A stretch of 64,000 nucleotides of DNA from Pseudomonadota bacterium (GCA_021782365.1 JAJXVB010000005.1:62001-126000), one strand, 5' to 3'; shown: positions 29,018-39,208, counted from the stretch's first letter. Notes: generated by a model from the letters alone, not told the origin. Translations and numbers: made by a program.

Positions 29018-30049
29018 ATGTATGCCAGATTGAAAGCACCGGTGCCTCTTATACAAGTGATGATTCTTGTTCTTGTGGCCACGATTGGTTTTGCCTATGT
29101 CAAATGGGCGCCCTATTATGCCAAGGCATTCGTGGCCCAGAGCCATCACGCCATAGGCGACTCCATCCTTTCGGGCAGATCCGCTTCAGCACCTGCCACT
29201 TCATGGAATGCCGCAGTGGACTACGCGATAGCCTATGGCAAATCGATCTGGCAGGCGTTAGTCCTGGGCCTTGTTCTGGGCTCGGGCATCAAGGCACTGC
29301 TGCCGAACCAGTGGGTGAATACGCTGCTTGGCCGTATTGGCATGAGAAGCGTTGCGCTGGGCAGCCTTTTTGCCATACCCTGCATGATGTGCACCTGTTG
29401 CGCAGCACCCGTGGCCATTGGCATGAGGCAGCGCCAAGCATCGGTCGGCAGCGTGGTTGCCTGGTGGATGTCGAATCCACTGCTCAATCCGGCAACCCTG
29501 ATATTCATGGGGTTCGTTCTGGGGTGGGGCTGGACACTCTTCAGGATCGTGTTCGGCATTGCGATGGTCATCGGGGTAGCATTTCTGGCAGAGCGCTATG
29601 CCGGGCCGCGCGAGTCCGCTCCGCAGATAACTCCTGATGAGCCTTCAAGCGGCAGCTTCCTGACTCGCTGGGCACGGGAACTCATCTCCCTGACAATCAG
29701 GCTCGTGCCAGAATATCTCGTTATCGTGCTTCTGCTCGGTGCGGCAAGAATCTGGCTTTTCCCAACACTTGATGCTCATAACAGCATAATCTGGATCATT
29801 GCAATGGCGCTCGCCGGCATGCTGTTTGTCATTCCTACTGCGGGAGAAGTCCCGATTCTGCAGGCGATGTTTGCTTTGGGCATGGGAACGGGCCCTGCCG
29901 GCGCACTCATCATGACGCTGCCTGCGGTCAGCCTGCCTTCGCTGGCCATGATGGGCCGCGTCCTAAGTCTGCAAACCCGCCTCATAATCGCCTCAGGTGT
30001 TGTTTTTTCAGGCATTGTGGCAGGCCTGGCCGCGATGATCGTATTTTGA
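29018..30049 (+). CDS. ArsP_1/YraQ-type permease with Cys-rich motif
   Basis: A 343-residue inner-membrane protein with about eight hydrophobic segments, read from ATG 29018 with GGAGC upstream. The key motif CMMCTCCAAPVAIG holds Cys122, Cys125, Cys127 and Cys128. It matches the C-x-C-x3-P signature of the DUF318/ArsP permease family. A second family segment is PTAGEVPILQAMFALGMG. Known members include organoarsenical exporters and permeases of unknown substrate. The HMA-like small gene is about 1.1 kb away. The exported substrate is unknown. Confidence 0.82.
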   Translation: MYARLKAPVPLIQVMILVLVATIGFAYVKWAPYYAKAFVAQSHHAIGDSILSGRSASAPATSWNAAVDYAIAYGKSIWQALVLGLVLGSGIKALLPNQWVNTLLGRIGMRSVALGSLFAIPCMMCTCCAAPVAIGMRQRQASVGSVVAWWMSNPLLNPATLIFMGFVLGWGWTLFRIVFGIAMVIGVAFLAERYAGPRESAPQITPDEPSSGSFLTRWARELISLTIRLVPEYLVIVLLLGAARIWLFPTLDAHNSIIWIIAMALAGMLFVIPTAGEVPILQAMFALGMGTGPAGALIMTLPAVSLPSLAMMGRVLSLQTRLIIASGVVFSGIVAGLAAMIVF

Positions 30050-30077
30050 GATTTGCATACTGACTCCCAAATCACAC

Positions 30078-30809
30078 ATGAACAAGCCGATGTTAAAGGC
30101 GTTGCGCAATCTTTCCATTCCTCTTTCAGAGCAGCGCTCCGTGATGCTGGAAGGTCAACATGTCACCTATACCTTGAAGCGCAGCAGCAAACGGCGCAGC
30201 ATAGGCCTGCGCATCGACGGCGAGGGGCTCACCGTCAGCATGCCTCTTAGGGCAAGCGAGAGCTGGCTTCATGAAGTCCTGCAGCAAAGGGCAGGCTGGG
30301 TGGTCGACAAACTGGAAGACTGGCAGGCTCATGCGCCGGCGAAACCGGTATGGGCTGACGGCGAGATCATTCACTATCTCGGCGAGATACTGACGCTGCG
30401 CATAGGTTCTTTTTCAAAAGTGGTTCAACATGTCGGGGAAGAACTCCGGGTACAGGACGAGGGAAGCGAATCGCGCATCGAAAAAAGGGTGTCAAGCTGG
30501 TATCGCGAACAGGCGCTGCCTCTTTTCATTGAACGCGCAGAACACTATGCGAAGATACTCGATGTCAGCCCCTCATCGATCAGGCTTACGACCGCGAAGA
30601 CGCGGTGGGGAAGCTGCACATCCTTTGGAGAAGTGAGGTTCAATGTGCAGCTCGTCAAGCTTCCTTACTATCTGATCGATTACGTCATCGTGCATGAACT
30701 CGCTCATCTGCGCGAGATGAATCATTCGCAGGCATTCTGGCGCATCGTGGAAATCGCCTGCCCCAACTATCGAAGGCTGCGAAGCGAACTCAAGGCGATA
30801 AGCCTTTAA
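30078..30809 (+). CDS. YgjP-like zinc metallopeptidase (DUF45)
   Basis: A 243-residue soluble protein with HELAHLREMNHSQAFW near residues 205-220. It provides the HExxH-type pair plus a third His, the hallmark of the YgjP/DUF45 family. LKRSSKRRSIGLRIDGEGL near residue 31 and RWGSCTSFGEVRFNVQLVK near 175 are the other conserved blocks. The biological substrate is not known. No strong ribosome-binding site is seen; ATG 30090 is an alternative start. Confidence 0.88.
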   Translation: MNKPMLKALRNLSIPLSEQRSVMLEGQHVTYTLKRSSKRRSIGLRIDGEGLTVSMPLRASESWLHEVLQQRAGWVVDKLEDWQAHAPAKPVWADGEIIHYLGEILTLRIGSFSKVVQHVGEELRVQDEGSESRIEKRVSSWYREQALPLFIERAEHYAKILDVSPSSIRLTTAKTRWGSCTSFGEVRFNVQLVKLPYYLIDYVIVHELAHLREMNHSQAFWRIVEIACPNYRRLRSELKAISL

Positions 30810-30862
30810 CTGTTTGCAAGAACGCGCTTGTTCAGTATGATGCGGGCCGGTGTGAATCCACT

Positions 30863-33769
30863 ATGGAGCCCCCCATTTCCATACCAACGGACTTCCTGAA
30901 TCGCTGGCATGCCTTGAGCATGCAAGTAAAACTCGCCCTCTTGATCCAGGGCGTCATCGCCATCGTGCTGCTTTTTGCACAGCAGTGGCTGATATCCCGG
31001 GCCGAACACCAGATACTTTTCGACACAGAACAACGCGCCCTGGTCACAGCCGACGGCGTCATCAACGGCATGAACATGCTGATGGAAACCGGTACGGTTT
31101 CGGATCCCGCCAACCGCACCCTCTTCATTCGCAAGATGGCCAAATCCAATGACATCTTATCCCTGCGCATCATCCGAGCAAAGCAGGTGGCCGACCAGTT
31201 CGGGCCAGGCCTTGCTGAAGAACAGCCTGCGGATGCCATCGAAAAGGAAGTCCTCAAGTCCGGAAAAATCTACACGCAGCAGGTAAAAGGCCAATCGATG
31301 TTGCGCGTCGTCGTGCCTTTCATCGCGAGCCATGACTTCAGGGGAACGGATTGCCTGATGTGCCACCATGTCGCAAACGGCAGCGTGAATGGTGCGGCCA
31401 GCATGCTGATCGACCTGTCCGGCGCAAAAGAACGGATTTCAATCGCCAAGCTGCGCCTCTGGATCGGGCAAATCCTTTTGCAGACACTGCTCTTTCTCAT
31501 CATCTGGAATCTGGTCCGCTCTTTCATTCGGCCGATCAAGGCGCTCCAGGAAACCATGACCGGGATGCAGGCAGACGGCGATCTCTCAAGAAGGGTAAAA
31601 GCCGAAGGAGGAAGCGAAACCGCCAAGATGGCGGCCGCATTCAACTCCCTGGTTTCCAATCTGCAAAACAGCAATGCGGAACGCGACCGCATCGAACACG
31701 CCTTGCGCAGCTCCGAGTCGCGCGCGCGCGCCGTGCTTGAAAATCTGGGCGTAGGCGTCATCGTGATGGATGAGCACTGCACCATCGAAGCCTCCAATCC
31801 CGCAGCAGACGAAATTTTCGGCTATTCCCCAAACGAAACCACAGGGCAGAATGTCCGCATTCTGATGCCGGAAGCGTATCGAAATCTGCAGGATGCATCG
31901 CTCAAGCGTCATTGTGAAACCGATCCCGAATCCGGAAGGCCTGCGATTCTCGGCGCAACGACGGAAATGACCGGTCTGCGCAAGGATGGCGTCACATTTC
32001 CCATCGCCATCAAGCTGACCGAAGTGTCTATAGACGACCGGCATCTCTTCCTTGCATCGGTCAGGGACATCAGTTCCCGAAAGCGCAATGAGGAAGACCT
32101 GCGCATCGCGGCCACGGCCTTCGAAACCCGTGAAGGCATCCTGATCACCGATCTCAACCACGTCATACTCAAGGTCAACCGGAGCTTCACTCAGCTGACG
32201 GGTTACAGCATGGAGGAGGCGATAGGCCAGACGCCCGCATTATTAAGATCGGGGAGACACAGCGAATCATTCCACGAGGATATGTGGAAAATCATCTTCC
32301 GGGAAAAATACTGGCAGGGTGAAGTATGGAGCAGGCGCAAGAACGGGGAGATCTACCCCATATCGCTGACCACGACCGCCGTGACAGATGCGAACGATAA
32401 GGTGACCCACTATGTCTCGGTGTTTTCCGACATCACGCTGCGCAAGAAATCCGAAGAAGAGATACACAGGCTTGCCTTCTACGATCCGCTCACGGGCCTG
32501 CCAAACCGCAGCCTGCTGCAGGATCGCCTGCAACAGGCTTTGAACAACAGCGCAAGGCGCAACAAGTTTTGCGCGCTGCTTTTTATAGACCTCGACAACT
32601 TCAAGATACTCAACGACACCAAGGGACACAATATCGGCGATCTGTTGCTGATCGATGCAGCCAAACGCCTGCAAGGCTGCGTGAGAGACACTGATACGGT
32701 CGCAAGGCTGGGCGGTGACGAGTTCGTCGTGATGCTGGAAGACATAGACGAGGATCCCACAAGGGCCGCTTCGGCATCCAGGGATATCGCGGAAAAGGTG
32801 CTTGCGCTGATGAGCCAGCCCTTCACGCTGCAGGAATTCGAGCACCACAGCTCCTGCAGCATCGGCATCAGCCTGTTTCTTGGCAATGCGACAACCATGG
32901 ATGACCTTTTCAAGCACGCCGACAGCGCGATGTATCAAGCCAAGACGCAGGGGCGCAACACCATCTGCTTCTTCGATCCTGCAATGCAGGCAGAACTCGT
33001 GATACGCACCGCGATGGCGGACGACTTGCGCATGGCGCTTCCCAACCATCAATTCAGGCTTTACTATCAGATACAGGTCAATGGCCGGGATGCGATGGGG
33101 GCAGAAGCGCTGCTGCGCTGGCAACATCCGCTGCGCGGACTGGTTTCCCCTGCAAAATTCATCCCTGTCGCAGAAGAGTCTGGCCTCATCGTGCAGATCG
33201 GGGAATGGGTGCTGCGCAGCGCCTGCCTGCAGCTCAAGGCATGGCAAGGCAATCCGCTGACTCACCATCTGCAGATTTCCATCAATGTCAGCGCGCGCCA
33301 GTTCCGCCAGCCTGACTTCGCAGACAGGGTGATCAGCATATTCGAGGAAACAGGCGCGAATCCCTTCAAGCTCAAGATGGAGCTCACCGAAAGCCTGATG
33401 CTCGAAAACATCAACAGCTGCATCGAGAAGATGCAGGCCTTGCGCGCGATAGGCGTGCGCTTCTCGGTGGACGATTTCGGCACCGGACACTCTTCGCTAA
33501 GCTACCTCAAACGCTTGCCTCTGCAGCAGATCAAGATAGATCAAGGCTTCGTGCGCGACATCACCACCGATCCCAGCGACGCCGCGATCGTTCAGACCAT
33601 CATAGGCATGGCCAATAACCTTGGCCTCGATGTGATCGCGGAAGGGGTCGAAACGGAAGATCAGCGATCATTCCTCGAAAAGCACGGCTGTGACGATTAT
33701 CAGGGATATCTATTCAGCAGGCCGGTTCCCATCGAGGCATTCGAGGACCTTCTGAAATCCATGGCATAG
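30863..33769 (+). CDS. Membrane GGDEF-EAL protein with periplasmic c-type heme motif and two PAS domains
   Basis: A 968-residue c-di-GMP enzyme. A first membrane segment (about residues 23-43) and a second (about 200-218) enclose a periplasmic domain. That domain has a heme-attachment motif, Cys164-Leu-Met-Cys167-His168, preceded by GTD, as in DUF3365/Tll0287-like sensors. Then come HAMP (about 218-270), two PAS domains (about 285-410 and 415-535), a GGDEF domain with intact GGDEF at 617-621, and an EAL domain with intact EAL at 748-750. DDFGTGHSSLSYL follows. Both halves look catalytically competent. A heme in the periplasm would let the enzyme sense redox state, O2 or NO; that is inference from the motif. 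Confidence 0.92.
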   Translation: MEPPISIPTDFLNRWHALSMQVKLALLIQGVIAIVLLFAQQWLISRAEHQILFDTEQRALVTADGVINGMNMLMETGTVSDPANRTLFIRKMAKSNDILSLRIIRAKQVADQFGPGLAEEQPADAIEKEVLKSGKIYTQQVKGQSMLRVVVPFIASHDFRGTDCLMCHHVANGSVNGAASMLIDLSGAKERISIAKLRLWIGQILLQTLLFLIIWNLVRSFIRPIKALQETMTGMQADGDLSRRVKAEGGSETAKMAAAFNSLVSNLQNSNAERDRIEHALRSSESRARAVLENLGVGVIVMDEHCTIEASNPAADEIFGYSPNETTGQNVRILMPEAYRNLQDASLKRHCETDPESGRPAILGATTEMTGLRKDGVTFPIAIKLTEVSIDDRHLFLASVRDISSRKRNEEDLRIAATAFETREGILITDLNHVILKVNRSFTQLTGYSMEEAIGQTPALLRSGRHSESFHEDMWKIIFREKYWQGEVWSRRKNGEIYPISLTTTAVTDANDKVTHYVSVFSDITLRKKSEEEIHRLAFYDPLTGLPNRSLLQDRLQQALNNSARRNKFCALLFIDLDNFKILNDTKGHNIGDLLLIDAAKRLQGCVRDTDTVARLGGDEFVVMLEDIDEDPTRAASASRDIAEKVLALMSQPFTLQEFEHHSSCSIGISLFLGNATTMDDLFKHADSAMYQAKTQGRNTICFFDPAMQAELVIRTAMADDLRMALPNHQFRLYYQIQVNGRDAMGAEALLRWQHPLRGLVSPAKFIPVAEESGLIVQIGEWVLRSACLQLKAWQGNPLTHHLQISINVSARQFRQPDFADRVISIFEETGANPFKLKMELTESLMLENINSCIEKMQALRAIGVRFSVDDFGTGHSSLSYLKRLPLQQIKIDQGFVRDITTDPSDAAIVQTIIGMANNLGLDVIAEGVETEDQRSFLEKHGCDDYQGYLFSRPVPIEAFEDLLKSMA

Positions 33770-33866
33770 CGCTTGCGCCAAATTCGGGATTCGTGGATAA
33801 TGCCCGGCCTAGCTTATAACCCGGGTGCGTACACCCGCCGCATCCATTCACCCGCAAGGAAAAGAA

Positions 33867-34079
33867 ATGAAAGCCACTATCCATCCCGATTATCACGAAA
33901 TCACCGTGACCTGCAGCTGCGGAAACAGTTTCAAGACGCGCTCTTCCATGGCCAAGAATGCGCTGAACATCGAAGTCTGCTCAGAATGCCATCCTTTCTA
34001 CACCGGCACTCAGAAGATCGTCGACACCGCAGGCCGCATCGACAAGTTCCGCCAGAAATACGCAACCAAGACTGCGTAA
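33867..34079 (+). CDS. rpmE: 50S ribosomal protein L31, zinc-binding form
   Basis: A 70-residue protein from ATG 33867 (AAGGAAAAG upstream). It begins [12 protein letters not shown] and carries the Cys set of the C+ form: CSCG and CSECHPF. It sits at the central protuberance of the large subunit. The Cys-containing form binds zinc and is the version lost when zinc-starved cells switch to the C- paralogue. Followed by a terminator, so likely monocistronic. Confidence 0.95.
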   Translation: MKATIHPDYHEITVTCSCGNSFKTRSSMAKNALNIEVCSECHPFYTGTQKIVDTAGRIDKFRQKYATKTA

Positions 34080-34110
34080 GGGGAAACCTCCCGGCGGCAA
34101 CACACTTCAC

Positions 34111-34136
34111 AAGGCGGCTTTTGCCGCCTTTGTGTT
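34111..34136 (+). terminator. Rho-independent terminator after rpmE
   Basis: AAGGCGGC (34111-34118), loop TTTT, GCCGCCTT (34123-34130), followed by a T-rich tail. It lies 31 bases after the rpmE stop. Confidence 0.8.
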
Positions 34137-34152
34137 TTCGGCGCTATAAAAC

Positions 34153-35799
34153 ATGTATTTCATCAAGCCCACAGATCCGCATCCCATCACCCCTGCAAAG
34201 GCCGCGATGCTGGGCATGCTCTGCCTGGTATGGCTGGGTACGGGCCTGATCGGCCATGATCCCTGGAAACCCGACGACGCCTACAGCTTCGGTCTGGTCT
34301 ATTCGATGCTGCAGACCCATGACTGGCTGGTGCCCATGCTGGCCGGCGAGCCGTCCATGGGCAATCCCCCGCTCTACTACTGGACCGCTGCGATTTTTGC
34401 GCACCTCTTCTCAGGCTTTCTTCCCCTGCACGACGCGGCGAGGCTGGCCAGCGGATTTTATACCGGGCTGACGCTGCTATTCCTGGGGCTTGCAGGACGC
34501 AAGCTTTATGGGGAAAACCGCGGCTGGGCCGCCGCGATCATCCTGATCGGATGCCTTGGCATGCTGGTTCGCGCCCACCAGATGATCACCGATCTAGCAC
34601 TTCTCGCCGGATTTTCGATGCTGCTCTATGGCTATACGCAAAGCCAGGAAAAATGGCTGCGCGCCGGCATCTGGATGGGCACGGGTTGCGGCATCGGCTT
34701 CATGTCCAAGGGTTTCGTATCCCCGGTAGTATTTCCGCTGATCTCGCTGATGCTGCCCGCCCTTTTCCCAAACTGGCGCCGGCGCGAATATGCGAAGAGC
34801 ATCGGCGCAGCAATTCTCTTCGCATTTCCCTGGCTCGCGATATGGCCGTATCTCCTTCATGAACACTCGCCAAGGCTCTTTGCAGAATGGGCATGGCAGC
34901 ACAACATCGGGAACTGGCTCACCTACATCAAGGCCGGCCCAGGAAAAGACTCCCTCTACTACCTGAAGAACCTGACCTGGCTCGCATGGCCTGCACTGCC
35001 TCTTGCAGGATGGACGATATGGCGCGAACGCCGCAGGCTGATGCAGAGGGACGACCTGCAGCTCCCGCTGATCAGCTTTCTCGTGATGTTTTTCGTGCTG
35101 AGCCTGGCCCCCCACATCAGGGAGGTATTCGCGCTGCCCATGCTTCTTCCTTTGGCGCTGCTTGCGACCGCATCCCTTACCATGCTGAAGCGCGGCGCCG
35201 CGAATGCGCTGGATGCTTTCGGGCTGATGACCTTTGCACTGATCGCAATTCTGATGTGGTGGGGATGGGCAGGCCTGCTATTGGACAACCATGCCAAGAT
35301 CACGAGATGGCTGAAAGACTACCAGCCAGGCTTCGAGCCTGCATTCCACGCTTTGCCTTTTGGCCTGGCGCTTGCCGCAACGCTGCTATGGATACTGCTG
35401 GTGTGGCGAATAGGCCGTTCGATGCGCCGCGCGGTAGTCAACTGGGCTGCGGGCATCACGCTGATCTGGGTGCTGGCGATGACCCTCTGGCTGCCCTGGC
35501 TCGACAGCGGCAAGAGCTATCGCAACATGATCGCTTCGCTCAAAAAAGCCATGCCCGCGCAGTACAACTGCATTGCGCGCAACACCAACCTCGGAGATGG
35601 CCAGCGCGCGATGCTGCAATACTTCGGCGGCATCGTCACCAGACGAGATCCCCAGAGGATATGCGAGCTGCGCCTGATCCAGGGAACGAGGATATCACGC
35701 CCGCTGATGGACGAGAGCCAGTACAAAAAAATCTGGGAGGGAAGCCGCAAGGCTGACAAGGACGAGCAGTACAGGCTATACCAGCATGTAGGGAACTGA
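34153..35799 (+). CDS. ArnT/GT39-type membrane glycosyltransferase
   Basis: A 548-residue protein with about ten hydrophobic segments. The N-terminal loop has HDPWKPDDAYSFGLVYSML and MGNPPLYYWTAA, matching the PMT/ArnT superfamily, where an acidic residue in the first loop and the P-P-L-Y-Y-W stretch mark the catalytic region. These enzymes move a sugar from a polyprenyl-phosphate carrier to lipid A or other acceptors in the periplasm. The acceptor cannot be read. The gene converges with the next (stop at 35799, neighbour ends at 35800). Confidence 0.85.
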   Translation: MYFIKPTDPHPITPAKAAMLGMLCLVWLGTGLIGHDPWKPDDAYSFGLVYSMLQTHDWLVPMLAGEPSMGNPPLYYWTAAIFAHLFSGFLPLHDAARLASGFYTGLTLLFLGLAGRKLYGENRGWAAAIILIGCLGMLVRAHQMITDLALLAGFSMLLYGYTQSQEKWLRAGIWMGTGCGIGFMSKGFVSPVVFPLISLMLPALFPNWRRREYAKSIGAAILFAFPWLAIWPYLLHEHSPRLFAEWAWQHNIGNWLTYIKAGPGKDSLYYLKNLTWLAWPALPLAGWTIWRERRRLMQRDDLQLPLISFLVMFFVLSLAPHIREVFALPMLLPLALLATASLTMLKRGAANALDAFGLMTFALIAILMWWGWAGLLLDNHAKITRWLKDYQPGFEPAFHALPFGLALAATLLWILLVWRIGRSMRRAVVNWAAGITLIWVLAMTLWLPWLDSGKSYRNMIASLKKAMPAQYNCIARNTNLGDGQRAMLQYFGGIVTRRDPQRICELRLIQGTRISRPLMDESQYKKIWEGSRKADKDEQYRLYQHVGN

Positions 35800-36270
35800 T
35801 CAGAGAGTCCTGATCCCTATGCCGCGCGCTTCGGCCGCCTCTCTTGCGACTTCGGCGATTTCCTCGCATCGTATCCCTTCTCCTGGAAAACGCTTCAGCA
35901 CATCCTTCGCAAACTCTCTGATGGCCTCCAGTTGATCGCCGCTTTTTGAAACGGGGCGGGCCGCCTGAAAAAGCAGCATGCCGTTTCTCCGCGTGATCGC
36001 AAAGAGATAGAAATCGAATCCATGGGCGACCACCTGCTTGTCCTTCACCTCGAAATATACCGTATCGCAATCCATTGAGGCGAGGCTATTAAGACGAGCC
36101 GCCAGATCCTCGACGAAAGGCTGAGCGAGATTGAGCTGAGGCGCCAGGGTCATGTGATATTGACCGGGACGCTCGATGACCAGCGGATTTTCGAGAGGAG
36201 GTGTCTTGCCCGGGCGGAAGAAGATCAGGAACAGGATGCACAGCGTGACTATCGTCGTGAATTCAATCAT
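35800..36270 (-). CDS. Unrecognised single-pass membrane protein
   Basis: A 156-residue protein from ATG 36270, which overlaps the aroC stop region by eight bases; a reading from 36312 is less likely. It has one N-terminal membrane segment ([18 protein letters not shown]) and a soluble domain with a mix of strands and helices ([20 protein letters not shown]). No motif is recognised. Placement behind aroC suggests co-transcription only. Confidence 0.7.
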   Translation of the reverse strand: MIEFTTIVTLCILFLIFFRPGKTPPLENPLVIERPGQYHMTLAPQLNLAQPFVEDLAARLNSLASMDCDTVYFEVKDKQVVAHGFDFYLFAITRRNGMLLFQAARPVSKSGDQLEAIREFAKDVLKRFPGEGIRCEEIAEVAREAAEARGIGIRTL

Positions 36271-37369
36271 TTTTCGGCCTCGAGGGAATTTTCGGGGTGG
36301 TGCATTGCACATCCGCGTTCTGCGCGCGGTGTCTCAGCGCATGGTCTATCAGCACGAGGGCGAGCATCGCCTCCGCAATCGGGGTTGCGCGTATGCCGAC
36401 GCAGGGATCGTGGCGCCCGTGCGTCTCCACCATCACGGGCTCGCCCTGCAGATTGACGGAGCGACGCGGCAAACGGATGCTTGAAGTGGGCTTGATCGCG
36501 ACATGCGCGACGATGTCCTGTCCGGTCGAAATGCCGCCCAGTATGCCGCCGGCATTGTTGGATAAAAATCCTTCAGGCGTCATCTCGTCGCCATGCTCCG
36601 TTCCCTTCTGCATGACCGAGGCAAAGCCCGCGCCTATCTCCACTCCCTTGGCCGCATTGATCCCCATCAGCGCATATGCGATCTCCGCATCCAGCCTGTC
36701 GTATACCGGCTCCCCCCAGCCAACGGGCACGTTTTCCGCAATCACCGTGAGCTTGGCGCCCACGGAGTCACCCGATTTTCGCAGCGCATCCATGTAGTCT
36801 TCGAGGGGTGATACCAGCGCAGGATCCGCAGAAAAGAAGGGATTGTCGTTCACGCCCTCCCAGCTCCTGAAGGGCATCTCCACCTCGCCAATCTGCGAGA
36901 GATAGCCGCGTATCACCACACCATGGCGCTCCTTGAGCCATTTCTTCGCGATCGCGCCCGCGGCGACCCGCACCGCCGTTTCGCGCGCGGAAGACCTGCC
37001 TCCTCCGCGATAATCCCTGAAGCCGTATTTCTGGGTATAGGTGTAATCGGCATGCCCCGGGCGAAAGGTCTCGCTGATGTTGCCGTAATCCTTGCTGCGC
37101 TGATCCTGATTGCGGACCAAAAGCGCGATCGGCGTGCCTGTGGTCTTTCCTTCGAAAACGCCGGAGAGGATTTCGACGCTGTCCGGTTCGCGGCGCTGGG
37201 TGACATGGCGGGAAGTGCCGGGTTTTCTGCGATCCAGATCGAACTGGATGTCCGCCTCGCAAAGCGCCATTCCTGGAGGGCAACCGTCAACCACACAGCC
37301 TATCGCATTGCCATGGGACTCGCCGAAGGAAGTGACGGTGAAAAGCGTGCCGAATGTATTTCCTGACAT
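36263..37369 (-). CDS. aroC: Chorismate synthase
   Basis: A 368-residue enzyme from ATG 37369, beginning [20 protein letters not shown], the conserved family start. [20 protein letters not shown] and SSARET form the flavin and substrate site. It converts 5-enolpyruvylshikimate-3-phosphate to chorismate with reduced FMN, the last step of the shikimate pathway. The C-terminal tail (after about residue 350) is a little longer than usual and reads into the next gene's start. Divergent from the MDR oxidoreductase. Confidence 0.96.
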   Translation of the reverse strand: MSGNTFGTLFTVTSFGESHGNAIGCVVDGCPPGMALCEADIQFDLDRRKPGTSRHVTQRREPDSVEILSGVFEGKTTGTPIALLVRNQDQRSKDYGNISETFRPGHADYTYTQKYGFRDYRGGGRSSARETAVRVAAGAIAKKWLKERHGVVIRGYLSQIGEVEMPFRSWEGVNDNPFFSADPALVSPLEDYMDALRKSGDSVGAKLTVIAENVPVGWGEPVYDRLDAEIAYALMGINAAKGVEIGAGFASVMQKGTEHGDEMTPEGFLSNNAGGILGGISTGQDIVAHVAIKPTSSIRLPRRSVNLQGEPVMVETHGRHDPCVGIRATPIAEAMLALVLIDHALRHRAQNADVQCTTPKIPSRPKND

Positions 37370-37433
37370 AGGTGTCTCGCAATAATTTTGATCAGAGTTT
37401 AACATGACCTAACTGCAAAAATCCGGGACGAAG

Positions 37434-38435
37434 ATGAAAGCCATACTGATGAATGCCGCGGGCGACGCCGGCGTGCTGAAAATTTCCGATGTCGCAAAGC
37501 CTGCGCTTCCATCCGAAAATCACTTGCTGATCAGGCTGGTTGCCGCAGGCATCAACCCGGTCGATGCGAAGCTGCGCGCAAAGCCCGCATATCATCCGGA
37601 CAAGCTGCCTCAGATACTGGGCTGCGACGGGGCCGGCATCGTCGAAGAGACGGGGAGCAAGGTGACCCGCTTCAGGATCGGCGATGAAGTCTATTTCTGC
37701 AATGGCGGACTGGGAGACGAGCCAGGCTGTTATGCCGAATACACGACGCTGCATGAGGAATACTGCGCACGAAGCCCATGCAACATCCCGCTTCAGGATG
37801 CGGCAGCGCTGCCGCTCGTCTGCATCACTGACAGTGAAGCCTTGCTAAATCGCGCGAACCTTGAAAAAGGGCAGACGATACTCATCCATGGCGCTGCAGG
37901 CGGGGCGGGGCATATCGCGCTGCAGATGGCCCACCATGTGGGCGCACGCATCGCGGTCACGGTGGGGGATGAAAAAAAGGCGGGACTTGCTCACGCGCTC
38001 GGTGCCGAGAAGATCATCCTTTACAGGGAACAGGACTTCGTCCATGAGACGATGGAGTGGACGGATGGAAAAGGCGTTGACGTCGTGTACGACACGGTCG
38101 GAGGAGCAACCTTCCTGAATTCCATGAATGCCGCGAAAATCGGCGGCAAGATCGTCACGCTGCTCTCGACCCCCATGTCCCTGACAGAGGCACAGCTCGC
38201 CAGACTGCGCAATCTTTCCATATGTTACGAGATGATGCTCACCCCCCAGATCATGGGTCTCCATGAGGAGCGCATCCGCCAGCGCGAGATACTCGAGGAA
38301 TGCGCACGCCAGGTCGAGGAAGGAGAGCTCGGCGTGCTTGTCTCTCACCGCTTCCCTCTCGAAAAGGCTGCCGACGCCCACAGAATGCTGGAGTCTGGCG
38401 GGATCACTGGCAAGATCATCCTGACCATGGACTGA
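37434..38435 (+). CDS. MDR-family NADPH quinone-type oxidoreductase
   Basis: A 333-residue medium-chain dehydrogenase/reductase. The N-terminal GroES-like domain is followed by a Rossmann fold with HGAAGGAGHIALQMAHHVGA (about residues 150-170). The structural-zinc Cys cluster of alcohol dehydrogenases is missing, pointing to the zeta-crystallin/quinone oxidoreductase branch. The substrate is unknown. It is followed after two bases by tatD and may share its transcript. Confidence 0.85.
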   Translation: MKAILMNAAGDAGVLKISDVAKPALPSENHLLIRLVAAGINPVDAKLRAKPAYHPDKLPQILGCDGAGIVEETGSKVTRFRIGDEVYFCNGGLGDEPGCYAEYTTLHEEYCARSPCNIPLQDAAALPLVCITDSEALLNRANLEKGQTILIHGAAGGAGHIALQMAHHVGARIAVTVGDEKKAGLAHALGAEKIILYREQDFVHETMEWTDGKGVDVVYDTVGGATFLNSMNAAKIGGKIVTLLSTPMSLTEAQLARLRNLSICYEMMLTPQIMGLHEERIRQREILEECARQVEEGELGVLVSHRFPLEKAADAHRMLESGGITGKIILTMD

Positions 38436-38437
38436 AG

Positions 38438-39208
38438 ATGCTGATCGACACGCACTGCCATCTCGATGCGGCCGAATTCGGCAACAATCAGGCGGAGCTG
38501 ATAGCCAATGCCAAGGCTGCGGGTGTCGAGCGCATCGTCGTCCCATCAGTTGAACGCGCCAACTTCGAAACAGTCCATACTCTTTGCGATAAATTCCCGG
38601 GCTGCCTCCCCGCATACGGCATACACCCGATGTATGTCGACAGCGCATCAGCCGAGGACCTTGGCGTGCTGCGCGAATATCTTGCGGAAAAAAATCCCGT
38701 CGCGGTCGGCGAGATCGGACTCGATTTCTTCGTCGAAAAATACGACAGGGAAAGGCAGGAATATTTTTTTTTCGAGCAGCTAAGACTCGCGCGCGAATTC
38801 GATCTTCCGGTATTGCTTCATGTGCGCCGTTCCCAGGATCAGGTGCTCAAGCATCTTCGCAAGACAAGGGTAAAGGGGGGCATCGCACACGCCTTCAACG
38901 GAAGCATCCAGCAAGCCCAGGAATTCATCAAACTCGGATTCAAGCTGGGATTCGGAGGGGCCGCAACCTACTCACGAGCCACCCGGCTGCACGGACTGCT
39001 ACGAGAACTGCCGCTTTCAAGCATCGTGCTCGAAACCGATGCCCCTGACATGCCGCCCTCATTCATCGAGCGCCCGCATCCCAACAAGCCAGAATACCTG
39101 CCGCGCATCGCCGAGATCCTTGCCGGATTGCGCATGATTCCTGTCGATACCCTGGCCCGCGCTACAAGCGAAAACACCCTGTCAATATTGAGCATTTTGT
39201 CTGCTTGA
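38438..39208 (+). CDS. tatD: TatD family metal-dependent DNase
   Basis: A 256-residue amidohydrolase-fold protein from ATG 38438. Metal ligands are visible in MLIDTHCHLD, GEIGLDFF, LLHVRR, GIAHAFNGS and ETDAPDMPP. TatD proteins are 3'-5' exonucleases involved in DNA repair or turnover. The paralogues TatD, YcfH and YjjV cannot be separated here; ETDAPDMPP resembles YjjV. It is the last gene before a promoter-like pair. Confidence 0.88.
   Translation: MLIDTHCHLDAAEFGNNQAELIANAKAAGVERIVVPSVERANFETVHTLCDKFPGCLPAYGIHPMYVDSASAEDLGVLREYLAEKNPVAVGEIGLDFFVEKYDRERQEYFFFEQLRLAREFDLPVLLHVRRSQDQVLKHLRKTRVKGGIAHAFNGSIQQAQEFIKLGFKLGFGGAATYSRATRLHGLLRELPLSSIVLETDAPDMPPSFIERPHPNKPEYLPRIAEILAGLRMIPVDTLARATSENTLSILSILSA

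Noticed and set aside
32267-33490. 407-codon open frame antisense to the GGDEF-EAL gene
   Set aside because: It is a shadow of a strongly conserved gene. The product has no recognisable domain and no ribosome-binding site.
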